From Rhizobium sp. Root1334 (GTDB taxonomy: Bacteria > Pseudomonadota > Alphaproteobacteria > Rhizobiales > Rhizobiaceae): a DNA stretch of 64,000 bases. Location of the stretch: positions 267,744-331,743 of the forward strand of contig NZ_LMEY01000027.1 of assembly GCF_001426665.1 (NCBI RefSeq). The letters run 5' to 3'. The notes under the pieces were generated by a model, which was given only the letters and a program-made list of their open reading frames with translations, was not told the DNA's origin and made no database searches. The translations under genes were made by a program, and so were the position numbers. Position 1 is the stretch's first letter. Every line of letters begins with the position of its first letter. Below, piece after piece: positions 16,494 to 30,170 of this stretch.

Positions 16494-17993
16494 TCAGGCG
16501 GCCGCGAACGGCACTGCGATAAAGGTCTTCTGATCACCGCGCTCGATGAGCAACAGCACCGACTTGCGGCCGGTCTTCACCGCATTGGCGATCGCTGTCT
16601 TGACGTCACCGGCACTCACGACAGCCTTGTCGTTGACTGAAACGATGACATCGCCTGCCTGGATACCGGCCGCGGCAGCCGGCTTGTCCGGGTTGACCTT
16701 GGCAACGACGGCACCCGTGACATTGTCAGGCAGGTTCAGTTGCTGGCGGACATCCGGCGTCAGGTCGGCAAGCGCCACGCCGATGCTCGGCCCGGTCTGC
16801 ACCTTGCTGTCATCCTTGGCGGCGGACGCCTGCTTCTGGTCGCCATCATTGCCACCGACAGTAACGCTGAGGTCGACGATCTTGCCATCACGCCAGACGG
16901 TCATGGCTTCCTTTGCACCCGGCGACAGATCGGCAACCAGCCGCGACAGATCGTGCGGCGACTTCACGGCCTCATTGCCGACCGTCATGACGATATCGCC
17001 CGTCTTCAGGCCCGCCTGTGCTGCGGGGGTACCCGCATTGACGGCAGCCACCAGAGCGCCTTCCGCCTTGGTCAGGCCAACGGCGTCGGCAACGTCTGCC
17101 GTTACCGGCTGGATCTGCACGCCGAGATAACCGTGATCGATCGATCCGCTCTTTTCGAGCTTGGCGACGATCTTCTGCGCCTGATCGGAGGGGATGGCGA
17201 AACCGACACCAACACTACCGCCATTCGGCGAGTAGATCGCGGTGTTGATGCCAACGACATTGCCTGAGTGATCGACAAGCGGGCCACCGGAATTACCGTG
17301 GTTGATCGGTGCGTCGATCTGGATGAAGTCGTCATAGGGGCCGCTGTGCAAATCGCGGCCACGGGCCGAAACGATACCGGCCGTCACTGTCGTGCCAATG
17401 CCAAACGGATTGCCGATTGCCAATATCTGGTCGCCCAGCTTCAGGGTATCGGAATCGCCCCAGGCGAGTGTGGCAAGCGGCTTACCGGCGGTGATCTTCA
17501 GCACGGCGAGGTCGGACTTCGGATCCGCGCCCAGAAGCTTGGCCGGCAGTTCCGTTCCGTCATCAAGCGTTACCTTGATGTCGATAGCGTTGTCGATGAC
17601 ATGATTGTTGGTGACGATGATGCCGTCGCTGCTGACGATAAAACCGGATCCGAGAGCCATGGCGCGTTCACCGTCCTGGTGTTGCGGCGCCTGTTTCGGC
17701 ATCGGAATACCCTGCTGCTCGAAGAACTGGCGGAACTGCTCGTCCATCGGCGAATTGCTGCCGCTATCGCTCACGTCGGTCGCCTTCATCGTCGTGGTAA
17801 TGGTCACGACCGCCGGCTTGTCGAGAGAAACGACATCCGCGAAAGATCCGTTGGTGGCGAGCGGCGCGATGGCAGGTGCGGACGCTGCCATTGCAGTTGT
17901 TGAATGGATGGTGAAGGGCAACGCCGCCGCGCCGACCAAGAAGGCGGCTCCGACCAGCGCTGCGGCACGGTGAGTCAGGAGAATGTTAGACAT
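16494..17993 (-). CDS. degP: periplasmic serine protease, DegP/HtrA family
   Basis: A 499-residue envelope protease/chaperone that degrades misfolded periplasmic proteins. A signal peptide covers about residues 1-37 (AALVGAAFLVGAAALPF ... TTAMAASA). The trypsin-like domain has the complete triad His130 (VTNNHVID), Asp160 (KSDLAVL) and Ser234 (HGNSGGPL). Two PDZ domains follow (about 300-390 and 410-495; GYLGVQIQPVT and SIGVALADLTPD). The ATG at 17993 has AAGGGA upstream; the frame continues to 18086 but that extension has no signal character. It is transcribed alone from an AT-rich upstream region with a TATAAT-like element near 18158. Confidence 0.95.
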   Translation of the reverse strand: MSNILLTHRAAALVGAAFLVGAAALPFTIHSTTAMAASAPAIAPLATNGSFADVVSLDKPAVVTITTTMKATDVSDSGSNSPMDEQFRQFFEQQGIPMPKQAPQHQDGERAMALGSGFIVSSDGIIVTNNHVIDNAIDIKVTLDDGTELPAKLLGADPKSDLAVLKITAGKPLATLAWGDSDTLKLGDQILAIGNPFGIGTTVTAGIVSARGRDLHSGPYDDFIQIDAPINHGNSGGPLVDHSGNVVGINTAIYSPNGGSVGVGFAIPSDQAQKIVAKLEKSGSIDHGYLGVQIQPVTADVADAVGLTKAEGALVAAVNAGTPAAQAGLKTGDIVMTVGNEAVKSPHDLSRLVADLSPGAKEAMTVWRDGKIVDLSVTVGGNDGDQKQASAAKDDSKVQTGPSIGVALADLTPDVRQQLNLPDNVTGAVVAKVNPDKPAAAAGIQAGDVIVSVNDKAVVSAGDVKTAIANAVKTGRKSVLLLIERGDQKTFIAVPFAAA

Positions 17994-18340
17994 GACAAAG
18001 GGTCCCTTACGAACTCGTTGGGGTGCGGCGTCATGGTTCCCGGTCATGGGAACGCGGCGTCGGGTGATCGGCAGCGTTCTTTTCAAGAAGAAACTTCAGA
18101 AAACCGTCAGTATTGGCGGAAAATACTGAACTCCCAAGAATTACGCTTGAGATGAATATTATAGGCACTACGAATATTTACAAATTAAAGGTTTATTACC
18201 GTTTCATTGCAGCAAGTTAATGTTGCATCGATTCGCGCCGCCATCATTGAGCCCAATTTCCAGCAGTCGCAGAACGGCAAACGCCGCGCACCAGACGGCA
18301 CGCGGCGTTCCAAACCGGTTTCACCCGCGACCGCGCTGGA
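17994..18340. other. intergenic region between degP and gltD
   Basis: About 350 bases. The middle (18110-18220) is markedly AT-rich and probably holds the degP promoter; TATAAT occurs on the minus strand at 18163-18158 without a convincing -35 at the right distance. The part next to gltD is GC-rich. No gene or hairpin terminator is evident. Confidence 0.5.
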
Positions 18341-19795
18341 TCAGCGCGGCAGGGTCGTCGAGCCCATCAGGGCTTCATCGATCGCCCGAGCCGCCTGGCG
18401 GCCCTCGCGGATCGCCCAGACGACCAGTGATTGGCCACGGCGCACATCACCGGCTGCCCAGACCTTGTCGACCGAGGTCCGGTAGTCCTTGTCATTGGCA
18501 GTCACGAAGGAGCCGCCGCGCTTGTCCTTGCCGATAACCAGCTTGTCGCCCAGATCCTTCAGCACGCTGTCCTTGCCCGGGCCGCTGAAGCCGATGGCGA
18601 TGAAGGCGAGATCGGCCTTGATGACAAACTCCGTACCGGCAATCGGCTTGCGGCGCTCATCGACCTGACAGCACTTGACGCCGGTCAGCACGCCGTCTTC
18701 GCCGACGAATTCAAGTGTCGCCACCTGGAACTCGCGCACGGCACCTTCGGCCTGCGATGACGAGGTGCGCATCTTGGTCGCCCAGAACGGCCAGACGGCC
18801 AGCTTGTCTTCCTTTTCCGGCGGCTGCGGCCGGATGTCGAGCTGGGTGACCTTGACGGCGCCCTGGCGGAAGGCGGTGCCAACGCAGTCGGAGGCCGTAT
18901 CGCCACCGCCGACAACGACGATGTGCTTCGCGCCGGCCAAGATCGGGTCCGACGGCCAGCCGGCGCTGTCGATGTTTTCGCGGCCGACACGGCGGTTCTG
19001 CTGGACGAGATAGGGCATCGCGTCATGCACGCCAGTGAATTCGACGCCTGGAATACCGGCATCGCGCGGCGTTTCCGCACCGCCGCAATAGAGCACGGCA
19101 TCGTGTTCGGCGATCAGGCTATCGACGGTGCGGTCGACACCAACGTTGACGCCGCAATGGAACGTCACGCCTTCGCCGCGCATCTGGTCAACGCGGCGGT
19201 CGATGAAGTTCTTCTCCATCTTGAAGTCCGGGATGCCGTAACGCAGCAGACCGCCGGGCTTGCTCTCGCGCTCGAACACGTGAACCTCATGACCAGCGCG
19301 GGCCAGCTGCTGAGCCGCTGCCATGCCGGCAGGGCCTGAACCGATGATCGCCACCTTCTTGCCGGTCTTTGTAAAAGCCGGTTGCGGCACGATGTAGCCC
19401 ATTTCATAGGCCTTGTCGGCAATCGCCTGCTCGACGGTCTTGATCGCTACCGGCGCATCTTCAAGGTTCAGCGTGCAGGCTTCCTCGCAGGGCGCCGGGC
19501 AGATACGGCCGGTGAATTCCGGGAAATTGTTGGTCGAGTGCAGGTTGCGGATCGCCTCGTCCCAGTTGCCGGTATAGACCAGATCGTTCCAGTCAGGGAT
19601 CTGGTTGTGCACCGGGCAGCCAGTCGGGCCGTGGCAATAGGGGATGCCACAGTCCATGCAGCGCGCCGCCTGTTTCTGCACTTCGGGTTCCGACATCGGG
19701 ATTGTGAATTCGCGGAAATGCCGGATGCGATCCGATGCCGGCTGATACTTCGCCAGCTGCCGGTCGATTTCCATGAAGCCTGTAACCTTGCCCAT
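18341..19795 (-). CDS. gltD: glutamate synthase, small (beta) subunit
   Basis: GltD feeds NADPH electrons to the large subunit for glutamate formation from glutamine and 2-oxoglutarate. The 484-residue protein has N-terminal cysteines for 4Fe-4S clusters: Cys46, Cys49, Cys54 and Cys60 (CMDCGIPYC ... GC) and Cys99, Cys103 and Cys107 ([10 protein letters not shown]). The FAD-binding motif is GSGPAG (152-157), and the NADPH site is [10 protein letters not shown] in the second half. Length is standard. It follows gltB after 104 bp that include a stem-loop, so expression may be differentially tuned. Confidence 0.97.
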   Translation of the reverse strand: MGKVTGFMEIDRQLAKYQPASDRIRHFREFTIPMSEPEVQKQAARCMDCGIPYCHGPTGCPVHNQIPDWNDLVYTGNWDEAIRNLHSTNNFPEFTGRICPAPCEEACTLNLEDAPVAIKTVEQAIADKAYEMGYIVPQPAFTKTGKKVAIIGSGPAGMAAAQQLARAGHEVHVFERESKPGGLLRYGIPDFKMEKNFIDRRVDQMRGEGVTFHCGVNVGVDRTVDSLIAEHDAVLYCGGAETPRDAGIPGVEFTGVHDAMPYLVQQNRRVGRENIDSAGWPSDPILAGAKHIVVVGGGDTASDCVGTAFRQGAVKVTQLDIRPQPPEKEDKLAVWPFWATKMRTSSSQAEGAVREFQVATLEFVGEDGVLTGVKCCQVDERRKPIAGTEFVIKADLAFIAIGFSGPGKDSVLKDLGDKLVIGKDKRGGSFVTANDKDYRTSVDKVWAAGDVRRGQSLVVWAIREGRQAARAIDEALMGSTTLPR

Positions 19796-19850
19796 CGTGA
19801 ATTCCTGATATCTCTAATCCGAGTAGACGCTCGCTGTGAGCGCGCCAGAT

Positions 19851-19881
19851 GCACCCCCGCGCCTTTCGGCCACCGGGGTGC
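19851..19881 (-). terminator. stem-loop between gltB and gltD
   Basis: GCACCCC and GGGGTGC arms (19851-19857, 19875-19881) enclose an inner GGCC-GAAA-GGC type hairpin. There is no T run on the minus strand, so it more likely attenuates or stabilises the intercistronic message than ends transcription. Confidence 0.5.
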
Positions 19882-19899
19882 GTTGTCACAGATCGGCGG

Positions 19900-24621
<4,722 letters not shown>

Positions 24622-25184
24622 CGTCTTCCCTCCTGTTAACCCGGCATGGCCGGATATTTCCGCAGTCCAGGCAGGCTTTTGCGGGCAAGAGTCCCGTCGA
24701 GGCCGGCACCGGCATTATCGTTGCATGATCCTGATGCGGTCGCAAATGAACCATCGATGGCATCAGGCACAGAGTGCTCACGACCATCGAGACTGTCCCG
24801 CCGGCCCGGACGACAGAGCGTCCGGCGCGGTCTACAATCGTCAGCCGGCAACCGCATCAGGCGGGCTTTCCGGCGTCTTTCCGGTCTTGAGACCGAAATA
24901 GGACAGTCATACTGTCCTATTTCATAGGCTCTATGCCAGAAAGCCCCCTCTTCCGCAAGACCACTAATGCAAAATATTCGACCGAATTTTGCCGAACATT
25001 GCGGTTAATTTCGTCTTTTTGTAATTTTCTTTCGACAACTCCTCATTTTCTTCAATTTGGTTTCAAACTGGTCTGACATTGTCCCTATCTCGCTTCGAAC
25101 GGATTGATTGCCGCCACAGCATCCTTATGGTCACTCCGGACCAATCAATTCGGGGCATTTCCCCCGAAATAGCAGGATCACATC
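24622..25184. other. long divergent intergenic region, gltB / ltaE
   Basis: About 560 bases between divergent genes. The gltB-proximal half is GC-rich and contains only short, unconvincing reading frames. The distal part from about 24920 is AT-rich and probably contains the ltaE promoter. A striking perfect inverted repeat lies in the middle at 24895-24923. I see no RNA gene. Confidence 0.6.
24895..24923. promoter_or_regulatory. perfect 13-bp inverted repeat, likely operator
   Basis: GAAATAGGACAGT (24895-24907) and ACTGTCCTATTTC (24911-24923) are exact reverse complements around a three-base CAT centre. It lies 273 bp from the gltB start and 261 bp from the ltaE start. No T tract follows, so it looks like a dimeric protein-binding site rather than a terminator. 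The cognate regulator is not identified. Confidence 0.6.
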
Positions 25185-26231
25185 ATGATTTTCTCTTCCG
25201 ACAACTGGGCGGGCGCCCATCCCGTGATTGCCGAAAGCCTCGTCAAGGCGGCCGGTGGCTTTGCCTCCGCCTACGGCACCAGCGAACTCGACAAACGTGT
25301 GGAAAAGAAGCTCTCCGATGTGTTTGAGCGCGACGTCGCGGTGTTCTTCGTCGCCACCGGCACCGCCGCCAATTCCCTGGCGCTGGCCAGTACCAATCGC
25401 CCGGGCGGCCACGTGCTCTGCCACCGTGAAGCGCATGTGAACGCCGACGAATGCGGCGCGCCGGAATTCTTCTCGCACGGCGCCAAGCTCGCCCCGGTCG
25501 ATGGCCCCATGGGCAAGATGGATCCGGCCCGTCTGGAAAAGGAAATCCAGCGCACCCGTGGCGGCGGTGTCCATGGCGGCCAGCCGATGGCCATCACCAT
25601 GACGCAGGCGACCGAAGCTGGGACCGCCTATACCCTCGACGAAATCGATGCGATCGCTGCCATCGCCAAGTCTGCAAAGCTCCCCTTGCATATGGATGGC
25701 GCCCGTTTTGCCAACGCGCTTGTGACACTCGGCACAACACCGGCCGAAATGACCTGGAAACGCGGCATCGACCTGCTCTCCTTCGGCGGCACCAAGAACG
25801 GTTGCTGGTGCGCCGAGGCGCTGATCCTGTTCGATACGTCGAAGGCCGAAGAAATGGGCTACTTGCGCAAGCGCTCCGCCCAGCTTTTCTCGAAGTCCCG
25901 CTTCATTGCCGCCCAGTTCGATGCCTATCTCGAAGGTGATCTCTGGCTCGATCTCGCCCGCCATGCCAACAGCATGGCAGACCGGCTTGCCGCGGGCATC
26001 GAACGGTCGAACAGCGCCCACCTTGCCTGGCCGACCGGCTCCAATGAGCTTTTCGTCGTCCTGAAAAAAGAGGTTGCCGCAAAACTTCAGGCAGACGGCG
26101 CCGTCTTCTATGACTGGCCTGTGCCTCATGCGCTGGCGGATTCCGTTTCAGAAGACGAAGGCCTCTACCGCCTGGTCGCCAGCTTCGCGACCACACCGGA
26201 GAATGTCGACCAGTTCCTGAAAGCCCTCTGA
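25185..26231 (+). CDS. ltaE: low-specificity L-threonine aldolase
   Basis: A PLP enzyme that splits threonine and allo-threonine into glycine and acetaldehyde. The 348-residue protein has the PLP lysine Lys204 in SFGGTKNGCW, the ring-stacking histidine His84 (REAHVNADE) and the Asp171/Arg174 pair (HMDGARF). ATGTAAN near residue 58 binds the phosphate. Length and motifs fit the beta-eliminating lyase/threonine aldolase family. It is a single gene; its stop codon directly abuts the stop of the convergent lysR gene. Confidence 0.93.
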   Translation: MIFSSDNWAGAHPVIAESLVKAAGGFASAYGTSELDKRVEKKLSDVFERDVAVFFVATGTAANSLALASTNRPGGHVLCHREAHVNADECGAPEFFSHGAKLAPVDGPMGKMDPARLEKEIQRTRGGGVHGGQPMAITMTQATEAGTAYTLDEIDAIAAIAKSAKLPLHMDGARFANALVTLGTTPAEMTWKRGIDLLSFGGTKNGCWCAEALILFDTSKAEEMGYLRKRSAQLFSKSRFIAAQFDAYLEGDLWLDLARHANSMADRLAAGIERSNSAHLAWPTGSNELFVVLKKEVAAKLQADGAVFYDWPVPHALADSVSEDEGLYRLVASFATTPENVDQFLKAL

Positions 26232-27110
26232 TCAGAGCGTTGATTTCCCTGTCGCGGCTGCGGCCTGCGGGCCGCCGACCGTAGTCAGGATCTCGCCGGA
26301 CAGGGCCTCCACCAGTGCCCTGTCCGCGCCACGCCGCGCCACCAGCACGAATTCCACATCCTCAAGCCGCGGCAGCCGATCCGAGGTGATTTCCCGCAAG
26401 CCCGCCGGTGCCATGCTGCGTGGCTGCACCAGAACGCCCATGCCTGCACGCGCCGCAGCCGTCAGACCGCTGAGACTGCCGCAGGTGCAGACGATCCGCC
26501 ACGGCACACTCGCCCGCTCAAGCGCTTCCAACGCCACGCTGCGGGTAATGCTCGGCGGCGGAAAGGCGATTAGAGGCAAGACATCACCGCGCATCACCCG
26601 TTCGGGATCACGCGCCAGCCAGACCAGCGGCTCGCGGTAAACCAGCTGGCCCCGCGCATCGCCGATCCGCCGTTTGGCCAGCACCAGATCGAGCGCGCCC
26701 TCATCCTGCATCTGGTAAAGCGTGCCGCTCAAGGCGACGGTCAGCTCGAGATCGACCGAAGCATGCGCCCGGGTAAAATCCTCGAGCACCGCCGGAAGGC
26801 GGCTCATGACAAAATCTTCCGACACGCCAAGATGCAGCCGCCCATGCAGGCTGCGCTCGGCAAACAGCGACTTCACCTGCCCATCCAGCGACAGCATGGC
26901 GCGGGCCGGCCCCAGTAGCGCTTCACCATCCGCCGTCAGCGACACCCGATGCGTATCGCGCTCGACCAGCTTGCGGCCAAGATCGGCTTCCAGCCGGCGG
27001 ATATGCTGGCTGACCGTCGATTGCCCGAGCCCCAGCCGCTCGGCCGCAAGCGTAAAACTCGCCATCTGCTCGACGGCGAGAAAACTGCGAAGCTGCACCA
27101 GATCCAGCAT
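26232..27110 (-). CDS. LysR-family transcriptional regulator
   Basis: A 292-residue regulator with the N-terminal winged helix-turn-helix (residues 3-62; LRSFLAVEQMASFTLAAERLGLGQSTVSQHIRRLE) and a periplasmic-binding-like effector domain. It is divergent from the SBF-type transporter gene, 96 bp between the chosen starts, so that transporter is its probable target along with itself. The gap is AT-rich, as is common for LysR sites, but no unambiguous T-N11-A site stands out. The effector is unknown. Confidence 0.9.
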   Translation of the reverse strand: MLDLVQLRSFLAVEQMASFTLAAERLGLGQSTVSQHIRRLEADLGRKLVERDTHRVSLTADGEALLGPARAMLSLDGQVKSLFAERSLHGRLHLGVSEDFVMSRLPAVLEDFTRAHASVDLELTVALSGTLYQMQDEGALDLVLAKRRIGDARGQLVYREPLVWLARDPERVMRGDVLPLIAFPPPSITRSVALEALERASVPWRIVCTCGSLSGLTAAARAGMGVLVQPRSMAPAGLREITSDRLPRLEDVEFVLVARRGADRALVEALSGEILTTVGGPQAAAATGKSTL

Positions 27111-27206
27111 TGATCATCCTGAAATGTGATAATCGTTATTTCTTGCATTCGATATCATAATGACAATGATGCCGCCATCTGCTTTCCGATGACCTGGACG
27201 ATCAAT

Positions 27207-28190
27207 ATGCGCCGCTTCCTGCCCGATACTTTCACCATCCTGCTCGTCTGTACGGTGATCCTTGCATCGCTCTTGCCCATTTCCGGCAAACCGGCAGAGT
27301 GGTTTGGCCTGGCGACGAAAATCGCCATCGGCCTTCTGTTCTTCCTGCATGGAGCGCGGCTGTCGCGCGATGTCGTGGTGGCCGGTGTGCTGCATTGGCG
27401 GCTGCATCTCGTGATTTTGGCGTCGACCTTCGTGCTCTTCCCGCTGCTCGGTCTGGCCATCGGCTTCCTGCCGGAAAGCGTTCTGCCCCCTGCCCTTTAC
27501 ACCGGCATCCTCTTCCTTTGCGTCCTGCCCTCGACCGTACAATCGTCGATCGCCTTCACGTCGATGGCGGGCGGCAATGTGCCCGCAGCGATCTGCGCCG
27601 CGTCCGCTTCCAACATTTTCGGGATGTTCCTGACACCGCTGCTGGTCGGCCTGCTGTTTGCCTCCGGCGGCCAGGGAGGCTTCTCGCTCGATGCCCTGGA
27701 GCAGATCCTGCTGCAGTTGCTTGCCCCGTTCATCCTCGGTCAGATCCTGCAGCCATGGATCGGCAACTTCATCCGCGCCCGCAAGAAACTATTGATGCCG
27801 GTCGATCGCGGCTCGATCCTGATGGTCGTCTATCTCGCCTTCAGCGAGGCGGTGACGGAACACATCTGGAGCACATTCTCCATCCGCGACATCACGGTCG
27901 TCATCGTGCTCGACATCCTGCTTCTGGCCATCGTGCTGATCGTCACCATGTATGGCAGCCGCCTGATGGGCTTTTCGCGGGAAGACGAGATCGCCATCAC
28001 CTTCTGCGGCTCCAAGAAAAGTCTTGCCAGCGGCGTGCCGATGGCCAACGTCATCTTCGCCGGCCAGGGCATCGGCAGCATCGTCCTGCCGCTGATGCTG
28101 TTCCACCAGATCCAGCTGATGGCCTGCGCGGTGATCGCCCAGAAATATGCCGAACGCTCACGGCGCCTCGCGGTTGCCGCGGCGGAGTAA
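27207..28190 (+). CDS. bile acid:sodium symporter (SBF-like) family transporter
   Basis: A 327-residue integral membrane protein with about nine or ten helices. Segments such as GLLFFLHGARLSRDVVV, LCVLPSTVQSSIAFTSMAGGN and FCGSKKSLASGVPMANVIF match the SBF-like (YfeH/COG0385-type) transporters. The second segment corresponds to the crossover region that binds sodium and substrate in this fold. The ATG at 27207 was chosen because GGA lies nine bases upstream; the frame is open to 27126 but that stretch overlaps the divergent regulatory gap. The substrate is unknown; control by the divergent LysR regulator is likely. Confidence 0.85.
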   Translation: MRRFLPDTFTILLVCTVILASLLPISGKPAEWFGLATKIAIGLLFFLHGARLSRDVVVAGVLHWRLHLVILASTFVLFPLLGLAIGFLPESVLPPALYTGILFLCVLPSTVQSSIAFTSMAGGNVPAAICAASASNIFGMFLTPLLVGLLFASGGQGGFSLDALEQILLQLLAPFILGQILQPWIGNFIRARKKLLMPVDRGSILMVVYLAFSEAVTEHIWSTFSIRDITVVIVLDILLLAIVLIVTMYGSRLMGFSREDEIAITFCGSKKSLASGVPMANVIFAGQGIGSIVLPLMLFHQIQLMACAVIAQKYAERSRRLAVAAAE

Positions 28191-28202
28191 AGCCGCCGGA
28201 GT

Positions 28203-29003
28203 TTAGAAAAACTCGTCCAGCAATTGATAATAAGCGAGCTTGGCGCGATCCGGCTGAGGGACACCGTAGAGATCAAGGAAGGCTTGTCCCCAAGCCTCGC
28301 CAAAATCGTCACAAACACTGCGATAGGCAAGCGCCAGGTCCTGATAGCGGTCAGCGACGCCCAGACGGGCGCAGTCGATAAACCCGCTGAACCGCCCATC
28401 CTGCGCCAGCAGGTTCGGCAGGCACGCATCGCCATGCGTCACAACGAGGTCGGCGCCGTCAGGCTTTTGTGTTTCAAGAAGCTGGAAGAGGTCTTCGGCC
28501 GATTGATCAAGCCGCGCCTCATCAAAGTCGTCCTCGTCAACCTCGCCTGCCTCCATCCGCGCCTTGGCTAGCGCCAGCCGGCCGGAAAGGCTTTGGTCGA
28601 ACGGGCAGGTCCGGATATCGATGGCGTGCAGCAGCTGCAAAGCGGTGGCCAGGATTTCGATGCACTGTTGCGGCGTGATCGGCGCAACCGACAAATCACG
28701 CCCCGGGATAGCGCTGAGCAGCAGCCAGTTCTGGCCGTCGTGAACGTCCGGCGCAACAACGTTCGGGCAGGCAATCCCCGCCCCCGCCAGCCATAGCAAT
28801 CGTGTTGCCTCGTCGGGCAATTCGCCAAACGGCCCAGCCGGCTCGCATTTCACAAAGAGGTCTGGCTTTCCATCCCCGACCAGCTTGAAGACGCCAGCTG
28901 CGGACTGACCAACCTCGTCGCGCTCGAAATGATAGGACGACGGCCGGATACGCCACTCCGGTGGCAGTGCCTCAACGGGCAGCACGGGGGACAATTCGCT
29001 CAT
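28203..29003 (-). CDS. APH(3')-family aminoglycoside phosphotransferase homologue
   Basis: A 266-residue kinase-fold protein. The active-site motif HGDACLPN (about residues 190-197) and FIDCARLGVADRYQDLA, with the metal-binding Asp near 210, are hallmarks of APH(3') enzymes that phosphorylate kanamycin and neomycin. The C-terminus LLDEFF also matches the typical APH(3') ending, and Lys52 (LFVKCE) fits the ATP lysine. The ATG at 29003 follows GAGGG; a TTG one codon earlier is possible. There is no mobile-element context, so this looks like a resident chromosomal gene. Activity on clinical aminoglycosides cannot be judged from sequence alone. Confidence 0.87.
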   Translation of the reverse strand: MSELSPVLPVEALPPEWRIRPSSYHFERDEVGQSAAGVFKLVGDGKPDLFVKCEPAGPFGELPDEATRLLWLAGAGIACPNVVAPDVHDGQNWLLLSAIPGRDLSVAPITPQQCIEILATALQLLHAIDIRTCPFDQSLSGRLALAKARMEAGEVDEDDFDEARLDQSAEDLFQLLETQKPDGADLVVTHGDACLPNLLAQDGRFSGFIDCARLGVADRYQDLALAYRSVCDDFGEAWGQAFLDLYGVPQPDRAKLAYYQLLDEFF

Positions 29004-29070
29004 CAAACCCTCTTTTTCTCCAGCGCAAAATCGCCGCCTCGCTGCTATTACAGCGGCGAGACTCCCTCAT

Positions 29071-29107
29071 AAAAAAAGCCGTTTGCAACACGCGGCTGCA
29101 AACGGCT
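29071..29107 (-). terminator. terminator of the hsp20 gene
   Basis: AGCCGTTTGCA and TGCAAACGGCT form a perfect 11-bp stem (29107-29097 with 29087-29077 on the minus strand) with a nine-base loop, followed by a run of seven T on that strand. Confidence 0.92.
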
Positions 29108-29157
29108 CTGGATTATCAACAGCGCCCGCTCAGACGCTGCATCGTCTCATCAACAGC

Positions 29158-29634
29158 TTAGTTGGTGCTGCCGGTGACCTGCGTGGCTTCGATCTGCTTC
29201 GGCGCCGACTGGGCGGCAACGATGTCGATGCGGCGCGGCTTGGCGGCTTCCGGGATCTCGCGCAGGAGATCGATGTGAAGCAGGCCGTTCTTCAGCGAAG
29301 CGGACTGGATTTCCACGTGGTCGGCGAGCTGGAAGCGGCGCTCGAAGGCGCGCTTGGCGATGCCGCGATACAGAAACTGGTTTTCAGTTGCCTTTTCTTC
29401 GCTCTTCTCGCCCTTGACGGTCAGCGTGTGCTCGCGGGCTTCGATCGAAAGTTCACTTTCGTCAAACCCGGCAACGGCCATGGTGATCCGGTAGGTGCTC
29501 TCGCCGGTCCGCTCGATATTGTAGGGCGGATAGGTCTGCGACTGGTCCGGCTGGCCGAGACTGTCGAGCATGGTGAAGAGACGGTCGAAACCGACGGTGG
29601 AACGGTAAAGGGGGGAAAAATCAACGTGACGCAT
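29158..29634 (-). CDS. small heat shock protein, Hsp20 family
   Basis: A 158-residue ATP-independent chaperone (IbpA-like class of rhizobial sHsps). The start MRHVDFSPLYRSTVGFDRLF is the conserved N-terminal region. The alpha-crystallin domain spans about 35-130 with YPPYNIERTGESTYRITMAVAGF, GLLHIDL and REIPEAAKPRRI, the last two being the usual class A C-terminal elements. The ATG at 29634 follows AGAGGA; 15 further in-frame codons upstream lie within the leader. The gene has its own terminator, an RpoH-type promoter and a ROSE-like leader, so both transcription and translation should rise with temperature. Confidence 0.95.
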   Translation of the reverse strand: MRHVDFSPLYRSTVGFDRLFTMLDSLGQPDQSQTYPPYNIERTGESTYRITMAVAGFDESELSIEAREHTLTVKGEKSEEKATENQFLYRGIAKRAFERRFQLADHVEIQSASLKNGLLHIDLLREIPEAAKPRRIDIVAAQSAPKQIEATQVTGSTN

Positions 29635-29733
29635 GGTGTCCTCTTGTGAGCAACTGGTGTGCGATCTTGGCTCCGTCATCCCGTATGCGGCGATGGCAGA
29701 ACCGGTGGAACGAGCCCGACTTCGGCGCCCGTG
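29635..29733 (-). promoter_or_regulatory. ROSE-like RNA thermometer in the hsp20 5' UTR
   Basis: About 100 nt of GC-rich leader between the predicted transcription start and the hsp20 start. The ROSE hallmark is present: TTGCT (29653-29649, minus strand) stands six bases before AGGA of the ribosome-binding site, so UUGCU can mask the Shine-Dalgarno as in rhizobial ROSE elements. Upstream GC-rich segments can form further stem-loops. Rhizobial small heat-shock genes are the classical carriers of ROSE. The fold itself was not computed. Confidence 0.65.
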
Positions 29734-29739
29734 AGAAGG

Positions 29740-29768
29740 AGATGGGAATTGTTTTTACGGCCTTCAAG
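29740..29768 (-). promoter_or_regulatory. RpoH (sigma-32) promoter of hsp20
   Basis: On the minus strand CTTGAAG (29768-29762) and CCCATCT (29746-29740) are separated by 15 bases. This is a near-perfect match to the heat-shock sigma factor consensus CTTGAAA and CCCATNT. It lies about 106 bp upstream of the start codon, leaving room for a ROSE leader. Confidence 0.8.
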
Positions 29769-30170
29769 CCCCCTTCGACACAAGAGTAAAACACCGCCGC
29801 AAAAGCGCAATCCGCCGATAAACGCAGGATGAACGGCCGGTTCCGGAACCGTTCAGCTTGAGGGCGGTAAAACCACAACATCGGAGACGAGGCTGGCAGC
29901 GGCGGTGAGCGTCCCTTCTCCCACATGCTGCCTGTCCTCACCCGATCGACTGTCTCTGGCCGGGAACGGTATATCGTCCCCCACCGTTTCCGGCCCTTTT
30001 CCCATCCTTTTCTTTGACGGGACAAATCCTCTGCCGTATCTCTGCTTTCTGGCCTGCACCCTTCCTTAATCGCTATCGATCAAGGATGCGCCATCACACA
30101 TCCGGTGCATTGCCGGCGCATCCTGTGCCGCTATCGCATCCGCAAAGACCCGCCGGACACGGACCTGCCC
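29769..30170. other. intergenic region upstream of hsp20 promoter and hydrolase gene
   Basis: No gene is supported. It holds the 12-bp palindrome GGTTCCGGAACC (29839-29850), flanked by GAACGG and CCGTTC, and presumably the promoter of the hydrolase gene at 30171. Short reading frames on both strands lack family features. Confidence 0.5.

Noticed and set aside
27299..28381. 360-residue plus-strand frame overlapping the SBF transporter
   Set aside because: It runs in another frame of the transporter gene and has the Arg/Pro/His-rich composition of a shadow.
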